NCBI GenBank assembly: GCA_017591395.1 | Contig: WEDG01001270.1 | Coordinates: 186,001-250,000 of the forward strand | DNA length: 64,000 nucleotides | DNA from: Schistocephalus solidus | Taxonomy: Eukaryota; Platyhelminthes; Cestoda; Diphyllobothriidea; Diphyllobothriidae | Direction: 5' to 3' | Shown: positions 1 through 21,164 of the stretch, in pieces | Numbering within the stretch: position 1 is the stretch's first letter | Layout: every line of letters starts with the position of its first letter | The notes under the pieces: generated by a model | The model's database searches: none | What the model was told of the DNA's origin: nothing | Seen by the model: the letters and a program-made list of their open reading frames with translations, nothing else | Program-made: the position numbers and the translations under genes

Positions 1-114
1 CATGCGAGGGCTCTAGTCTGAGCTCCAGGGCACAACGGAACATACATGTTCCTTAAGCAGATCGATGAGTCCCACACTATCATCATATTCCCGATCACAA
101 CCGACAAAACAACG

Positions 115-187
115 AGCCCGTGGCTCAATGGTAGAGCGTTCGACTCAAATACCAAAGGTCGCGGGTTCGAATCCCAGGTGTGCCACA
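115..187 (+). promoter_or_regulatory. tRNA-derived Pol III head of unit 1
   Basis: An A-box-like TGGCTCAATGG (121-131) and a B-box-like GGTTCGAATCC (164-174) stand at tRNA spacing. The acceptor arms do not pair, so this is a tRNA-derived internal promoter rather than a functional tRNA. Confidence 0.8.
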
Positions 188-196
188 CTTGGGATT

Positions 197-251
197 GGGT
201 ATGACTGGCTGATGACGGCTAATAAGCCAGAAATGGCCATTCCGGTCTCCC
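197..251 (+). ncRNA. Type I hammerhead ribozyme, unit 1
   Basis: Hand folding fits a hammerhead. Stem I is GACTGG (203-208) with CCGGTC (242-247), extended by GGG (197-199) with CCC (249-251) across a small internal loop. The core CTGATGA is at 209-215. Stem II is GGCT (217-220) with AGCC (225-228) and an AATA loop. The second core box GAA is at 230-232. Stem III has only two pairs, A233-T240 and T234-A239, closed by a GGCC tetraloop. H17 is T241, so cleavage is predicted after 241. A very short stem III is known from PLE and retrozyme hammerheads. One oddity is that the base pair next to the core in stem II (C216, A229) is a mismatch. Confidence 0.8.
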
Positions 252-416
252 TTGTCTTTGTCGGTTCCATTCCATCATATGCTACACGTCGCTATGCGAC
301 CGCCTGTGACGGCTCAAGTCTGAGCTCCAGGGCACAACGGAACATGCATGTTCCTTAAGCAGATCGGTGAGCCCCACACTATCATCATATTCCCGATCAC
401 AACCGACAAAACAACG

Positions 417-489
417 AGCCCGTGGCTCAATGGTAGAGCGTTCGACTCAAATACCAAAGGTCGCGGGTTCGAATCCCAGGTGTGCCACA
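417..489 (+). promoter_or_regulatory. tRNA-derived Pol III head of unit 2
   Basis: This is the same head as in unit 1, shifted by 302 bp. The A box is at 423-433 and the B box at 466-476. Confidence 0.8.
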
Positions 490-498
490 CTTGGGATT

Positions 499-553
499 GG
501 GTATGACTGGCTGATGACGGCTAATAAGCCAGAAATGGCCATTCCGGTCTCCC
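499..553 (+). ncRNA. Type I hammerhead ribozyme, unit 2
   Basis: This copy is identical in core and stems to the unit 1 ribozyme, offset by 302 bp. Cleavage is predicted after 543. Together with the site after 241 it would release the monomer 242-543, which is 302 nt long. Confidence 0.8.
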
Positions 554-682
554 TTGTCTTTGTCGGTTCCATTCCATCATATGCTACACGTCGCTATGCG
601 ACCGCCTGCGAGGGCTCTAGTCTGAGCTCCAGGGCACAACGGAACATGCATGTTCCTTAAGCAGATCGGTGAGCCCAACAGT

Positions 683-683
<1 letters not shown>

Positions 684-722
<39 letters not shown>
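684..722. repeat. (AT)n tail of the ribozyme SINE array
   Basis: An alternating AT tract directly follows the SINE end. AT tracts follow the same SINE end at 3727 and, in short form, at 4336, so the tract looks like the element's 3' tail. Confidence 0.85.
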
Positions 723-724
<2 letters not shown>

Positions 725-735
725 TGAGAGATAGT

Positions 736-796
736 ATGCATTCCGAGCTGATATAATGAAAAGAGGAAGGGGTTCTTCGGAAAATGCGAGTTGTAC
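736..796 (+). repeat. Left arm of the PLE1 61-bp inverted repeat
   Basis: The segment starts ATGCATTCCGAGCTGATA and is the exact reverse complement of 3355-3415, with no mismatch over 61 bp by eye. Confidence 0.95.
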
Positions 797-1039
797 TCGT
801 GAATTTTCGAGCTGGTCACACCAACCCGTCGTCAGACGAAATAAATAAAAGTGAGTGTTAGAATGTCGCACTAGACAGGTTGGCGTGACAGGGCCGACAG
901 ACCATTGGCTTGTAAAAAGGTGAGTCATGTTGGATTGTGAGCTAGGGGAAGGGGAAGGTGGAACAACTGCGGTTCCCGGTGCTGCAGGGGGAGGGTGGAT
1001 GGTGGATCAGTTGGATTCCGGGTGGCTGGGTTGCCGGTA

Positions 1040-3413
1040 GTTGATGTGGCATTTGGACGGGGGCGGTGAGTCGTAAACGTAGACCCTCATAATGGACGTC
1101 CAAGTCAACATGGCGGTTGATACTGCCCGCACAGGGGTACCAGGCCTCGAGGAATTCCCTCGCTCCTTTTGTGTTGGCCATGGCGACGACCTCCGTTTCA
1201 TCCCAATTGAATCGATGATCGCACTCGAGTGCGTGCGCAAAGACGAGGGACAGTGTCTCGGCGGCGGACGACTAGTTTGTGCTCATTAATGCGGGTGCCC
1301 AGGCGTCGACCCATATGCCCAATATAAACACAAGAGAAATTTGCGCACGGGACGCGATAAATTACGTTGGTTTGTTGATTTTTGGGGATGGGATCCTTTA
1401 TTCGGGTTAGTGTGGTGCGTAGTGAGGATGCTGGCTTGTGAGCGATTCAACAGCCGAGCGATTACCTCAGAGGCCCCCTTCATATAAGGCAGGGAGTAGC
1501 ATTTTTGTGCCACAATTTCTCCGTTTGGGGTGGGACCTTGCGGTTGTGCCTGGTGCCTGAGACAGTTCTTTACAAAACTAACCGTATACCCGTTACACCG
1601 AAACAGCCGATATAGGTAAGCAAGCCCTTTTTAAGGATATCATCGCTGTTGCAGTAACGGTATGCCCGGTGGAACAGAGTTCGAAACGCAGCTTCTTAAG
1701 TGAGCTGCTGGGTGGTTGCTTCCATAGTTGATAATAATCTCAGCATTAGATCCTTTCCTATGAACGCTTGTTGCGAGACTACCATCATGTAGCTTTTGGA
1801 TTCATACGTCCAGAAATGGCAGGCTGTCTCCTACTGCTTCTTCACGAGTGAACTGAATGGTTGGGAAAACACCATTCAGCCGCTGATGCAGTTGCTCAAC
1901 TTCGCGTTCCTTTATTACGACAAAGGTGTCATCTACATATCGAAGCCAGATTTTGGGCTTGAAAGTTTGGAAAACCTCTTCTTCTAGTCGTTGCAAAACC
2001 AATTCGGCGAGTAGTCCTGATATTGGCGAGCCCATTGGGGTGCCCTTTACCTGTTGGTAGTACTTATTGTCGAATTGACAGTAGTTCCTAAGGCAGAGTT
2101 TGAGCAGTTCTATAACATGCTGCGTTGGAATTTCAACGGGATTGTTCTGTAGGCGTTGAGCTACGCATTCAATTGCCAAGTCATGCGGTATGGAAGAAAA
2201 CAAGGCAACGACGTCGAAAGACAAGAGGCATTCATCAGTACTTACTTTGAGGCCTTTGATCCTTTGGAGGAATGCGTGAGAGTTGTTAAATGCTGTATTC
2301 GGATCCATGCGTTAGCTGCTTCAGGTGCCTGTACAACCACTTAGCTATGTTGTACGTGGGTGATCCGATCAGTGGCACTATAATCCTCAGTGGGACATCC
2401 GGTTTGTGCATTTTCGGTAGACCGTATGTGCGTGCGATACGGGGGATCTCCGAGGGTCATAAACTTTGAGTCAGCTGAACTTATGACTTTCAGGCGAGCG
2501 AGCTGATTGGCCTTTTTCTTGATGGCTGCGGCTTGCTTTTTTGTCGGGTCTTCGGCAAGAAGAGTGTAGGCCTCAATATCACTGAAGATGTTGTTCGCCT
2601 TATTAACGTAGTCATCTTTATCCATGATAACAGTAGCACCACCTTTGTCAGCGGGAACAACAACAATATTTTCATCCGATTTCAGTGATCGTAATCCTTG
2701 CGCTTCGTCGGCGGGTAGGGTTTGCTGGCGTCTTTTTGCCGAAGTATACCGGTGGCACAGCTATGTATGTCCGCGCGCATGTCATCTGGAAGGGCAGAAG
2801 TCAGTAGAATGGATTCAAGGCCGGCTAGGAAGTTGGTGGGTGTAGTATCCATGGGATTGAATCTCAATCCCTTCGAAAGGAGGTTGAGTTCAGCAGGCGA
2901 GAGATTCCTTTTAGAAAGGTTAACAACTCGAGTGGGCGTAGGGCGGACCAGAGATTGCAGTTTATACTGGAGATCAACTCTCTTCTTCATTCTCGCATTC
3001 TTGACGGTGGCGTTAATTCTTTTCTGTACATTATCGAATACGTCTTCAGGTAGGGCTGAAGTGCATTGAGATGCGACATCAGTAACTATTGCCGCGAATC
3101 TGCGAAGACGGTTGTGCACGTCAGATATAATAGCATTAAAAACGCGCAATCCGTATTTGCACGCAAGTGATCTGCCAGTCTCATTCGGTAACGTCGGTTT
3201 GAAGCGAAGCGATTTCGGTAACACACTGTGATCGCGACAGCGATGGAGAAAGGATATTTGTTCGAAGGTAGTCGCCTGTTTCTGTGCGAATTTCTCCCAA
3301 CGTCTGGTAAGAATAAGCGTTAGACGCCCAAATATATGTTGTAGATCAGAGATAGTACAACTCGCATTTTCCGAAGAACCCCTTCCTCTTTTCATTATAT
3401 CAGCTCGGAATGC
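1040..3413 (-). pseudogene. PLE reverse transcriptase/GIY-YIG endonuclease, frameshifted
   Basis: The N-terminal part (3413-2682) shows the PLE-typical NLSKRNLSPAELNLLSKGL. The next frame (2625-2341) begins with the MDKDDYVNKANNIF region. The RT (2308-1802) has SFDVVALFSSIP, GTPMGSPISGLLAE and the catalytic motif WLRYVDDTFVVI. The stretch from 1800 to 1514 holds SNHPAAHLRSC, and SLPYMKGASEVIARLL (1513-1460) is the connector. The endonuclease (about 1365-1040) reads VIYRVPCANFSCVYIGH and ends GAREFLEAWY with SINRHVDLDVHYEGL. At least three frame changes and a Cys-to-Phe change in the GIY-YIG lead-in indicate a dead copy. The family assignment is certain; activity is not expected. Confidence 0.9.
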
Positions 3414-3415
3414 AT
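3355..3415 (-). repeat. Right arm of the PLE1 61-bp inverted repeat
   Basis: This arm overlaps the beginning of the PLE N-terminal reading frame (RADIMKRGRGSSENAS). The left arm is therefore an inverted copy of the element's own 5' coding end. Confidence 0.95.
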
Positions 3416-3426
3416 CTAATCTTGTT

Positions 3427-3726
3427 AATATTCCCGATCGAAACCGGCAAGACAACGAGCTCATGGCGCAGTGGGTAGAGCGTTGGACTTCTGCCCAACA
3501 GGTCGCGAGTTCGAGCCTCGGGCGCCGCAGCGCCTGGTGTTGGGTATGGCTGGCTGATGACGGCTAATAAGCCAGAAATGGCCATTCCAGTCTCCCTTGT
3601 CTTTGTCGGTAATATCATTCTGCCAATATCACTAGCCACTCTGCGGCTGCTGGCGGGGCTGAAGAGTAAGCCCCAAGGCACAACAGGACGAGTGAGTCCT
3701 GAAACCGATCGGTGAGCACCCAACTA
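3427..3726 (+). mobile_element. Ribozyme SINE copy with a different tRNA head
   Basis: The start (ATTCCCGATCG), body and end (CCGATCGGTGAGC) match the array at 1-722. The tRNA-like head at 3462-3533 is a different one, with an A box GGCGCAGTGGGTAGAG and a B box AGTTCGAGCC. An (AT)n tail follows. Confidence 0.85.
3542..3596 (+). ncRNA. Type I hammerhead ribozyme with compensatory stem I changes
   Basis: Core boxes, stem II and stem III are as in unit 1. Stem I is GGCTGG (3548-3553) with CCAGTC (3587-3592). Relative to unit 1 an A-U pair becomes G-U and a U-G pair becomes U-A, so all six pairs are kept. Cleavage is predicted after 3586. Confidence 0.78.

Positions 3727-3799
<73 letters not shown>
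3727..3799. repeat. (AT)n microsatellite, SINE tail
   Basis: A run of about 70 bp of alternating AT lies between two oppositely oriented ribozyme SINEs. Confidence 0.9.
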
Positions 3800-3800
<1 letters not shown>

Positions 3801-4042
3801 ATAACGTGGAACCGAGAAAGACAAGGGAGACCGGAATGGCCATTTCTGGCTTATTAGCCGTCATCAGCCAGTAATACCCAATGCCAAGTGTGGAGCACCT
3901 GGGATTAGAACCCGCGACTTTTGGTATTTGAGTCGAACGCTCTACCTTTGAGCCACGGGCCCGTTGTTTTGTTGGTTGCGATTGGGAATATGATTATATT
4001 GTGCGGCTCACCGATCTACTTGAGGAACATGTATGTTCCGTA
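3800..4042 (-). mobile_element. Ribozyme SINE copy, inverted
   Basis: The hammerhead body (3825-3879), the tRNA head (about 3893-3965, B box as GATTAGAACCC) and the start ATTCCCAATCG read on the minus strand. At 4003-4042 the 3' end of a further minus-strand unit follows, so this copy may also derive from a tandem pair. Confidence 0.85.
3825..3879 (-). ncRNA. Type I hammerhead ribozyme copy
   Basis: On the minus strand the core, stem II, stem III and five of six stem I pairs are kept; the outermost pair is lost by a G-to-T change. Confidence 0.7.
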
Positions 4043-4044
4043 TC

Positions 4045-4345
4045 ACTATCATCATATTTCCGATCGCAACCGACAAAACAACGGTTCCGCGGCTCAATGG
4101 TAGAGCATTCGACTCAAATACCAAAGGTCGCGGGTTAAAAATCCCAGGTTGTCCACACTGACTGATGACGGCTAATAAGCCAGAAATGGCTATTCCAGTC
4201 TCCCTTAGCTTTGTCGGTTCCACATTATCAACATATGCTACACGTCGCTATGCGACCGCCTGCGAGGGCTCTAAATTGAGCTCCAGGGCACAACGGAACA
4301 TACATGTTCCTTAAGCAGATCGGTGAGCCGCACACTATATATATG
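4045..4345 (+). mobile_element. Ribozyme SINE copy with degenerate hammerhead
   Basis: The head is at 4085-4155 and the end GATCGGTGAGCC at 4317. A deletion removes the 5' strand of stem I before CTGATGA (about 4163), so self-cleavage is not expected. Confidence 0.8.
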
Positions 4346-4349
4346 CAGA

Positions 4350-4640
4350 ATGATATTACCGACAAAGACAAGAGAAACCGGAATGGCTATTTCTGGCTTG
4401 TTAGCCGTCATCAGCCAGTCATACCCAATCCCGGGTGTGGAGCACCCGAGATTCGAACCCACGACCTTTGGTCATTGAGTGTAACACTCTACCATTGAGC
4501 CACGGGCCCGTATTTTTGTTAGTTTGCGATTGGGAATGTGAATTACGATAGTGAGGTGTTCACCGATCTGGCTAAGGAACATGAATGTTCCGTTGTGCCC
4601 TGGAGTTAACTTTAGAGCCCTTGCAGGTATTCGCATTGGC
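4350..4640 (-). mobile_element. Ribozyme SINE copy, inverted
   Basis: Read on the minus strand, the tRNA head is at about 4440-4515 and the hammerhead at 4376-4426. The 3' end of another minus-strand unit follows at 4560-4635, with the palindrome diverged to GGAACATTCATGTTCC. Confidence 0.8.
4376..4426 (-). ncRNA. Type I hammerhead ribozyme copy
   Basis: Stem I is GACTGG with CCGGTT, keeping a terminal G-U pair. The stem II loop is AACA, and stem III is still two pairs with an AGCC loop. Confidence 0.7.
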
Positions 4641-4669
4641 AACTTGAAGATTATGATGATAAGGCGGAA

Positions 4670-4760
4670 CCGATGAAGACAAGGGAGACCGGAATGGCCA
4701 TTTCGGGGTTATTAACCATCATCAGCCAGTCAAATCCAATCCCGGGATAGTCCTCAAGCA
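4670..4760 (-). mobile_element. Ribozyme SINE fragment
   Basis: Only the ribozyme body remains (stem I strands 4687-4692 and 4726-4731). Stem II is altered. Just beyond it, at about 4770-4810 on the minus strand, a short LINE-like peptide (RKLEVFQNSCLRTI) can be read. Confidence 0.6.
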
Positions 4761-5185
4761 GGAGTTTTGAAATACCTCCAGTTTTCGCATATCCTCCACG
4801 CACACAGACAAGCACTCACAAGCAGATAGGATAAACTCACGGTACACGGTGCACGGTACACGTGAATCTTCCTGATCAACACATACATTAGTCAGTGATG
4901 AGCGCGTGGTTCTAGCAGTTTTTATGCTTCGACCCGCAACAGAGCGCCGTTGTATTGATCCCGTTGTCAAATATAAGTCCCCACGAGTTAATTTTTCGGA
5001 AACGTAGGATTTTTCGAGTTTTCCGGAATGGGCATCTAAGCTATCAGCGAAAGAGACGAGTGGGCTACTGGCAACAGTAGCGGGGCCCAGGGGACCGGCA
5101 ATACAAGTACTGATGAGCGCATCTCCGAGTGGCTGAGGTCCGCAGTGTTCCCTTGTCCGCACGCCACGGTATAAGCTGTTGACTA

Positions 5186-17112
<11,927 letters not shown>

Positions 17113-17640
17113 AAAGAAGACACGAAATCCATAAAAAAACGTTTCCGGACGATAAGTTGACGCTAATCAAGGCGACAGGTCGACGGAATTTCGACGATGC
17201 GATTAGCCAATTAAAAGCCTCGTGGTTTTTCAGAGGCGGTCGGACGCAAACTCTACCTGTCCGTTCAGTGGTTGCAACTACGGCAGTTAGCCATTATTGG
17301 CAGTTAGCCCTCTAGCGGCCGAAGACTTCGAGGTCGGCACACACGCGGATGAGCAAAATACCCGTAATCGTTTTAGTTGGTGCGAGTATTGAACAGCGTC
17401 GGTAAGCCCGATGCCGATAACGCCAACGGGGCGACGTTTGAAATCGCTCTCGAATTTCAGTGCCTTGGAGTTTACGAAGTTTTAGTCTCTACGCTAGTGT
17501 AGAAGACACGTTGTTTTGGAATAACACTTGGGTGGATTGTCCAGTCTTTAAATTTGGGGGTTATTTGGTTTAAAATTTTCGACGTCCGAGGAATTTACTG
17601 CTTTCGAGATTTTGGTCTACTGGTCAATCTTGCGGACTTT
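17113..17640. other. Upstream region of the SH3 gene
   Basis: Probable 5' UTR and promoter area by position. It is locally more GC-rich (17200-17480), but no TATA box could be placed with confidence. Confidence 0.35.
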
Positions 17641-17910
17641 ATTTATTAAGCTTTGGACTCTATTCGACATACATTTCAAATTCAAACTAGATACTCATTT
17701 TCTGAGAAACTATTGTCAGTATAATGAAGATTGTGTAAACAGTGGCAGGTTGCGCCTGGCCCACACATATCGATGACCCTACATTTTCATTTGTCAGATA
17801 TATCACTGTAAACGTTTGTACTATTGACATTTTTGCATGTGAATAGGGAGCTCAAGGGCGAAAGCCTACTTCCCTCAATAAAGTGACTTAAAGTGACTAC
17901 TCTTCATCCT
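17640..17910 (+). mobile_element. LINE C 3' end fragment
   Basis: It matches 42390-42605, sharing TTGCGCCTGGCCCACACAT, ATCGATGA and GAGCTCAAGGGCGAAAGCCT, and ends CTTCCCTCAATAAAG. It is a 5'-truncated CR1-like copy. Confidence 0.8.
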
Positions 17911-18134
17911 CATGAGACTTCAACAGGACAGCAGCGGAAACCTCCGATATCCTCCTCCTGTGCACTTCTCGTCAGCAGCTCTACGAGATCTTCCAGTCTA
18001 CAAGAGGCTGAGTCATTTCAAGATTATATTCATAAATTTGATCTCGCTAAAAACTTCGTCCCATACATTTAACACTATTCATTGTTTATGCGATCTATCA
18101 TGGAAGTCAAAAATACACCCCTCGGAAATCTTGC

Positions 18135-18215
18135 AAAGAACGTGGCTCTGCCGAGGTTCGAACCAAGACACCAATGTGTGAGGAGCGATGGCGACACCAC
18201 TGAGCTATCGCCCCA
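18135..18215 (-). other. tRNA-like sequence (SINE head remnant)
   Basis: The reverse complement reads GGGGCGATAGCTCAGTGG, then a B box GGTTCGAACC. Acceptor arms do not pair, so a functional tRNA is unlikely. Confidence 0.5.
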
Positions 18216-19489
18216 TGTCAAATTCGATAATTTAAATTTAAATGATGTAATAAACACTTGTCATAATAGGAATGACTACACTTCCGGGTATGTTTTCTTA
18301 AAGTCGCCTCCTGTCAAACGGGCCAAGAGTTTGTTGGATGTCGATTGGAGGACGAAGCGTGTGCAACATGCTTTAAACTTCTTGAAGAAATTTCGGACAT
18401 TGAAAAAGGATATGCAGGGCTGAAGATGGAGATAGAGAAGTTGAAGAAACCTCCTCGAATTATATTCTATGAGAATGAATTGGCAATGACGGAAACTAAG
18501 TTAAACAAAAGAACCTACACAAACACCGTTTCCTCAGTCGTAACAACCAATGAGAAAAAGACGGTGTGTTTACGGGGCTCAGCGTAATCGACCACGAATA
18601 TCCGTTACGACAAAAGGACGACCGGCAGGTGCGTCAGAAAATAAAGAAGCGTCACAGTACATCCAAGAAAGCCAGACTAAGCCAAAGCGTTAATATGAGC
18701 GAGCCAAGTTTAGGAATTCCGCAAGCAAAAACTGCGTCAACGAAAGATGCAACTAACCAAGAAGCCGCATCAAGGAGAGAACAAATCGTTCGCAGTGTCC
18801 CAACAAACCCACTGAACGCAGAAGCCGACGGAAATATGAATGAGCATAATCTGATTCCCAAAATAAGGCACGACCACAGAGGCCTCGAGTGGACTGCAGT
18901 GAATGCATAGTTACCAAAGGCATGCCTGAATCTATATCCGACACCCCTAAAGCAAGAATACACGATGATGTGGAGCTATTTAAGAGCTATCTTGTAAGTC
19001 TCTTAAAGGAGGACGAGAGGGTCACCGTTCGAAAAGCTTTCAGAGTGGGTTAATTAAGAGACTCAAATGATGAGTCCAGCCAACCAAAACCACTGAATTT
19101 TGTCCTGCAGAATGAGCTAGAAGTCCAACTTTTGCTGAGCAGGAAAACTTTGCTTCGAAGCTCTCATCCAACGTTTTTTTCAGCCGGAATTTTCGCTGCG
19201 GAGAGGGAGAAATGGAGACTGCTCAAAGAAGAACTCCTCAAGCAATCCAGACTGGGCGAAAGAAATCTCAAAATCTGGAAAGGATAAATTATACACGCCC
19301 AGAGGTTATTCCTCTGGAGAAAGCACATGACACTGCGTATGGAGGGCAGCCAGATCACAATAAAATACCACTCAGTGTAACAAATTTCCGTAAAAACATC
19401 AACCTCCAGTTCAATCAAAAGCAATAACCTTCTACTCAGACAGTGAACGGCATAAGACACACGACCATTCTAACAACCAAATATTGTTC

Positions 19490-20065
19490 GAAAATCTGGC
19501 CAGACAAAGCTCCACTTTCTGTATACAAGCGCACAGTGTTTGTTCCAGAAACTAGATGGACTGAAAGTATGGACATCTGATGTGCATCCGGATATCATTT
19601 CCATTACAGAAACTTGGTTGCAGGCAGAAATATTGGAAAGCGAAATTTCCATCGATGGATATCAACTCTTCCGTCGAGGCAGACTGCATAAAAAAGGTGG
19701 GCGTAGCAATATATGCCAACAGAGCAATCTTATCACCTGGAAACAGAATTTCTTGCCGTTACGACTGCGAAGCAGTTTGGTTCAAACTAAAGAGGCATGG
19801 AGAAAAAAATCTGAATTTCTTGACTCTTTTCATACCGCCAAATCAAACTCAGTAAATTAACGAGATAATGTTCGAAATAATTAAAGATGCGGCTCAGACT
19901 CAAGACACAGTTATCGCCGGAGATTTGAATGCACCATTGATTGACTGGAACACATTATCCCTTAAAGGTTCGCAGTATTCCTTTAACTCCAAACTATTAA
20001 AGCTCACGGTAAATCTCTTTCTTGTCCAGAATGTTAGATTTCCAACGAGGGTTACGGAGGCTTAA
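19490..20065 (+). pseudogene. APE-type endonuclease of LINE C-2, broken
   Basis: The frames give VHPDIISITETWLQAEI, with the conserved Glu of the ETW motif, then ISIDGYQLFRRGR. The later frame has DTVIAGDLNAPLIDWNT, with the catalytic GDLNAP (GDFN-type) motif. A frame change near 19680 and a stop at about 19859 break it. Confidence 0.8.
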
Positions 20066-20662
20066 ATGGCGAATTGCCCGGATCTCGTTCTTTCAAAGGA
20101 CCCAATTGATTTGGATGAATTAAGGTCACTCGCGCCGCTTGGTAAAAGTGAACATGTCATGTGCTGTTGGAATACTGTTTGCACACTAAGCAAACGGAAA
20201 CTCCTAGTGTTCAGTTAAATTACTGGCCCGCAAATTTCTCTGAGATGAGGGATGACATCTTGGCACTAAATTGGCCAAACATTCTGACCGGAAATCTGGA
20301 TGTAGATTGGACGACTCTCAGGGGCGTTCTCAACGACGCAATGCACCGTAACTGCCCAATTTAAAGAGTACAAAATGCAAACCGCCATGTTGGGTTAACG
20401 CAAGATTTTAAAAGACACCTAAACCAAAAGAATAAACACTGGAGGAGGTATGTAGCAACAAATTAACCTATACATTACGAAGAATTTCGCCGAAAGCGAA
20501 ATGTAATAAGGTTAATTATCCGCAGATCACGGAAGGAGTATGAGGCTGAAATTATAGAACGGGCCGTCGATAAACCAAAAGTACTTTTTAGCTACATCAG
20601 TATTCGGTTTAAGGACAAGGAGATGGTGACAGTGTTGACAGGTAAAACCAACGAAGATATTA

Positions 20663-21109
20663 ATGAAAATCACGAGGAGGCAGAACACCGTAGTCGAATT
20701 TTTCGCATCTGTTTTACAGATAAAGCAGATTTTAACCAAACAGACTTTCATAAGTAGTAATGACACAGTCATTGAAGACCTCAAATTCACAGAAGAAGAT
20801 GCGAAGAAAGAGCTTCTTGCATTTAACTACACCAAGTCTCCGTGTCCTGATCAAACACCAGCAGAAGTACTGAAGGAGTTTGCTAGCGAACTCTCGAAAC
20901 CCCTCTCGTGCATTTTCCAGTCGGCCTTAGATCGAGGCATTCTCCTCTCTGATTGGAAATTAGCAAAGATATATCCTTTTACAAGGGTGGATCCAGAACC
21001 AGCGCTCAAAAACTATCGACCGGTGATCCGAACATGTATTTGTTGCAAAGTGATAAAAAGGATCATCAAAAAAACCGGCATGAAGATTCTCGAAGAAAAA
21101 CTTATTTGA
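20663..21109 (+). pseudogene. Reverse transcriptase N-terminal part of LINE C-2
   Basis: The frame reads YTKSPCPDQTPAEVLKEFA, LSCIFQSALDRGILLSDWK and ALKNYRPVI, matching the RT0-RT1 region of CR1/Jockey LINEs (KSPGPD...YRPIS). It stops before the catalytic YADD because LINE D sits there. Confidence 0.8.
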
Positions 21110-21164
21110 GTTTGCCGAACATGGATTTTGACGGAATCACTCCTGTTTGAATCATTGAATCTAA

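Larger units (their letters stand above)
1..722 (+). mobile_element. Tandem array of 302-bp tRNA-headed hammerhead-ribozyme repeats (retrozyme-like SINE)
   Basis: Two complete units and the 3' end of an upstream unit lie head to tail. The same landmarks recur at exactly +302 bp: the GAGGGCTC block near 7, 309 and 611, the tRNA-like A and B boxes, the ribozyme core, and the palindrome GGAACATGCATGTTCC near 340 and 642. The copies differ at only a few bases. Each unit has a tRNA-like head, a type I hammerhead, a roughly 60-bp spacer, the palindrome and an end reading GATCGGTGAGCCC, followed by an AT tail. Tandem near-identical monomers with a type I hammerhead are the hallmark of metazoan retrozymes and of schistosome Sm-alpha; the tRNA head is SINE-like. 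The mechanism of spread is inferred. Confidence 0.8.
736..3415 (-). mobile_element. Penelope-like element 1 (PLE1), nearly complete but decayed
   Basis: Reading on the minus strand, the element has an N-terminal PLE domain, a reverse transcriptase, a connector and a GIY-YIG endonuclease. It is bounded by a perfect 61-bp inverted repeat (736-796 and 3355-3415). The length of about 2.7 kb is close to full for this class. It lies between two ribozyme-SINE copies, next to the AT tail of the left one. PLEs often carry terminal repeats in direct or inverted order. Several frameshifts make it non-functional as read. Confidence 0.9.
18290..21140 (+). mobile_element. LINE C-2: ORF1, APE and start of RT; 3' part displaced by LINE D
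   Basis: The ORF1-like start (KRAKSLLDVDW, near 18320) matches the LINE C copy at 32170. The APE endonuclease is at about 19490-20065 and RT fingers at 20770-21110. Homology stops near 21140, where LINE D begins in the same orientation. Frameshifts occur throughout. Confidence 0.75.

Noticed and set aside
115..187. Functional tRNA genes (also at 417, 3462, 28105, 54796, 55099)
   Set aside because: A and B boxes are present but acceptor or T stems do not pair fully and bodies are repeated; SINE heads explain them better.
736..790. Possible hammerhead in the PLE1 inverted repeat (CTGATATAATGAAA)
   Set aside because: The core would need CTGANGA; here the G is replaced and no stems I and II can be formed.
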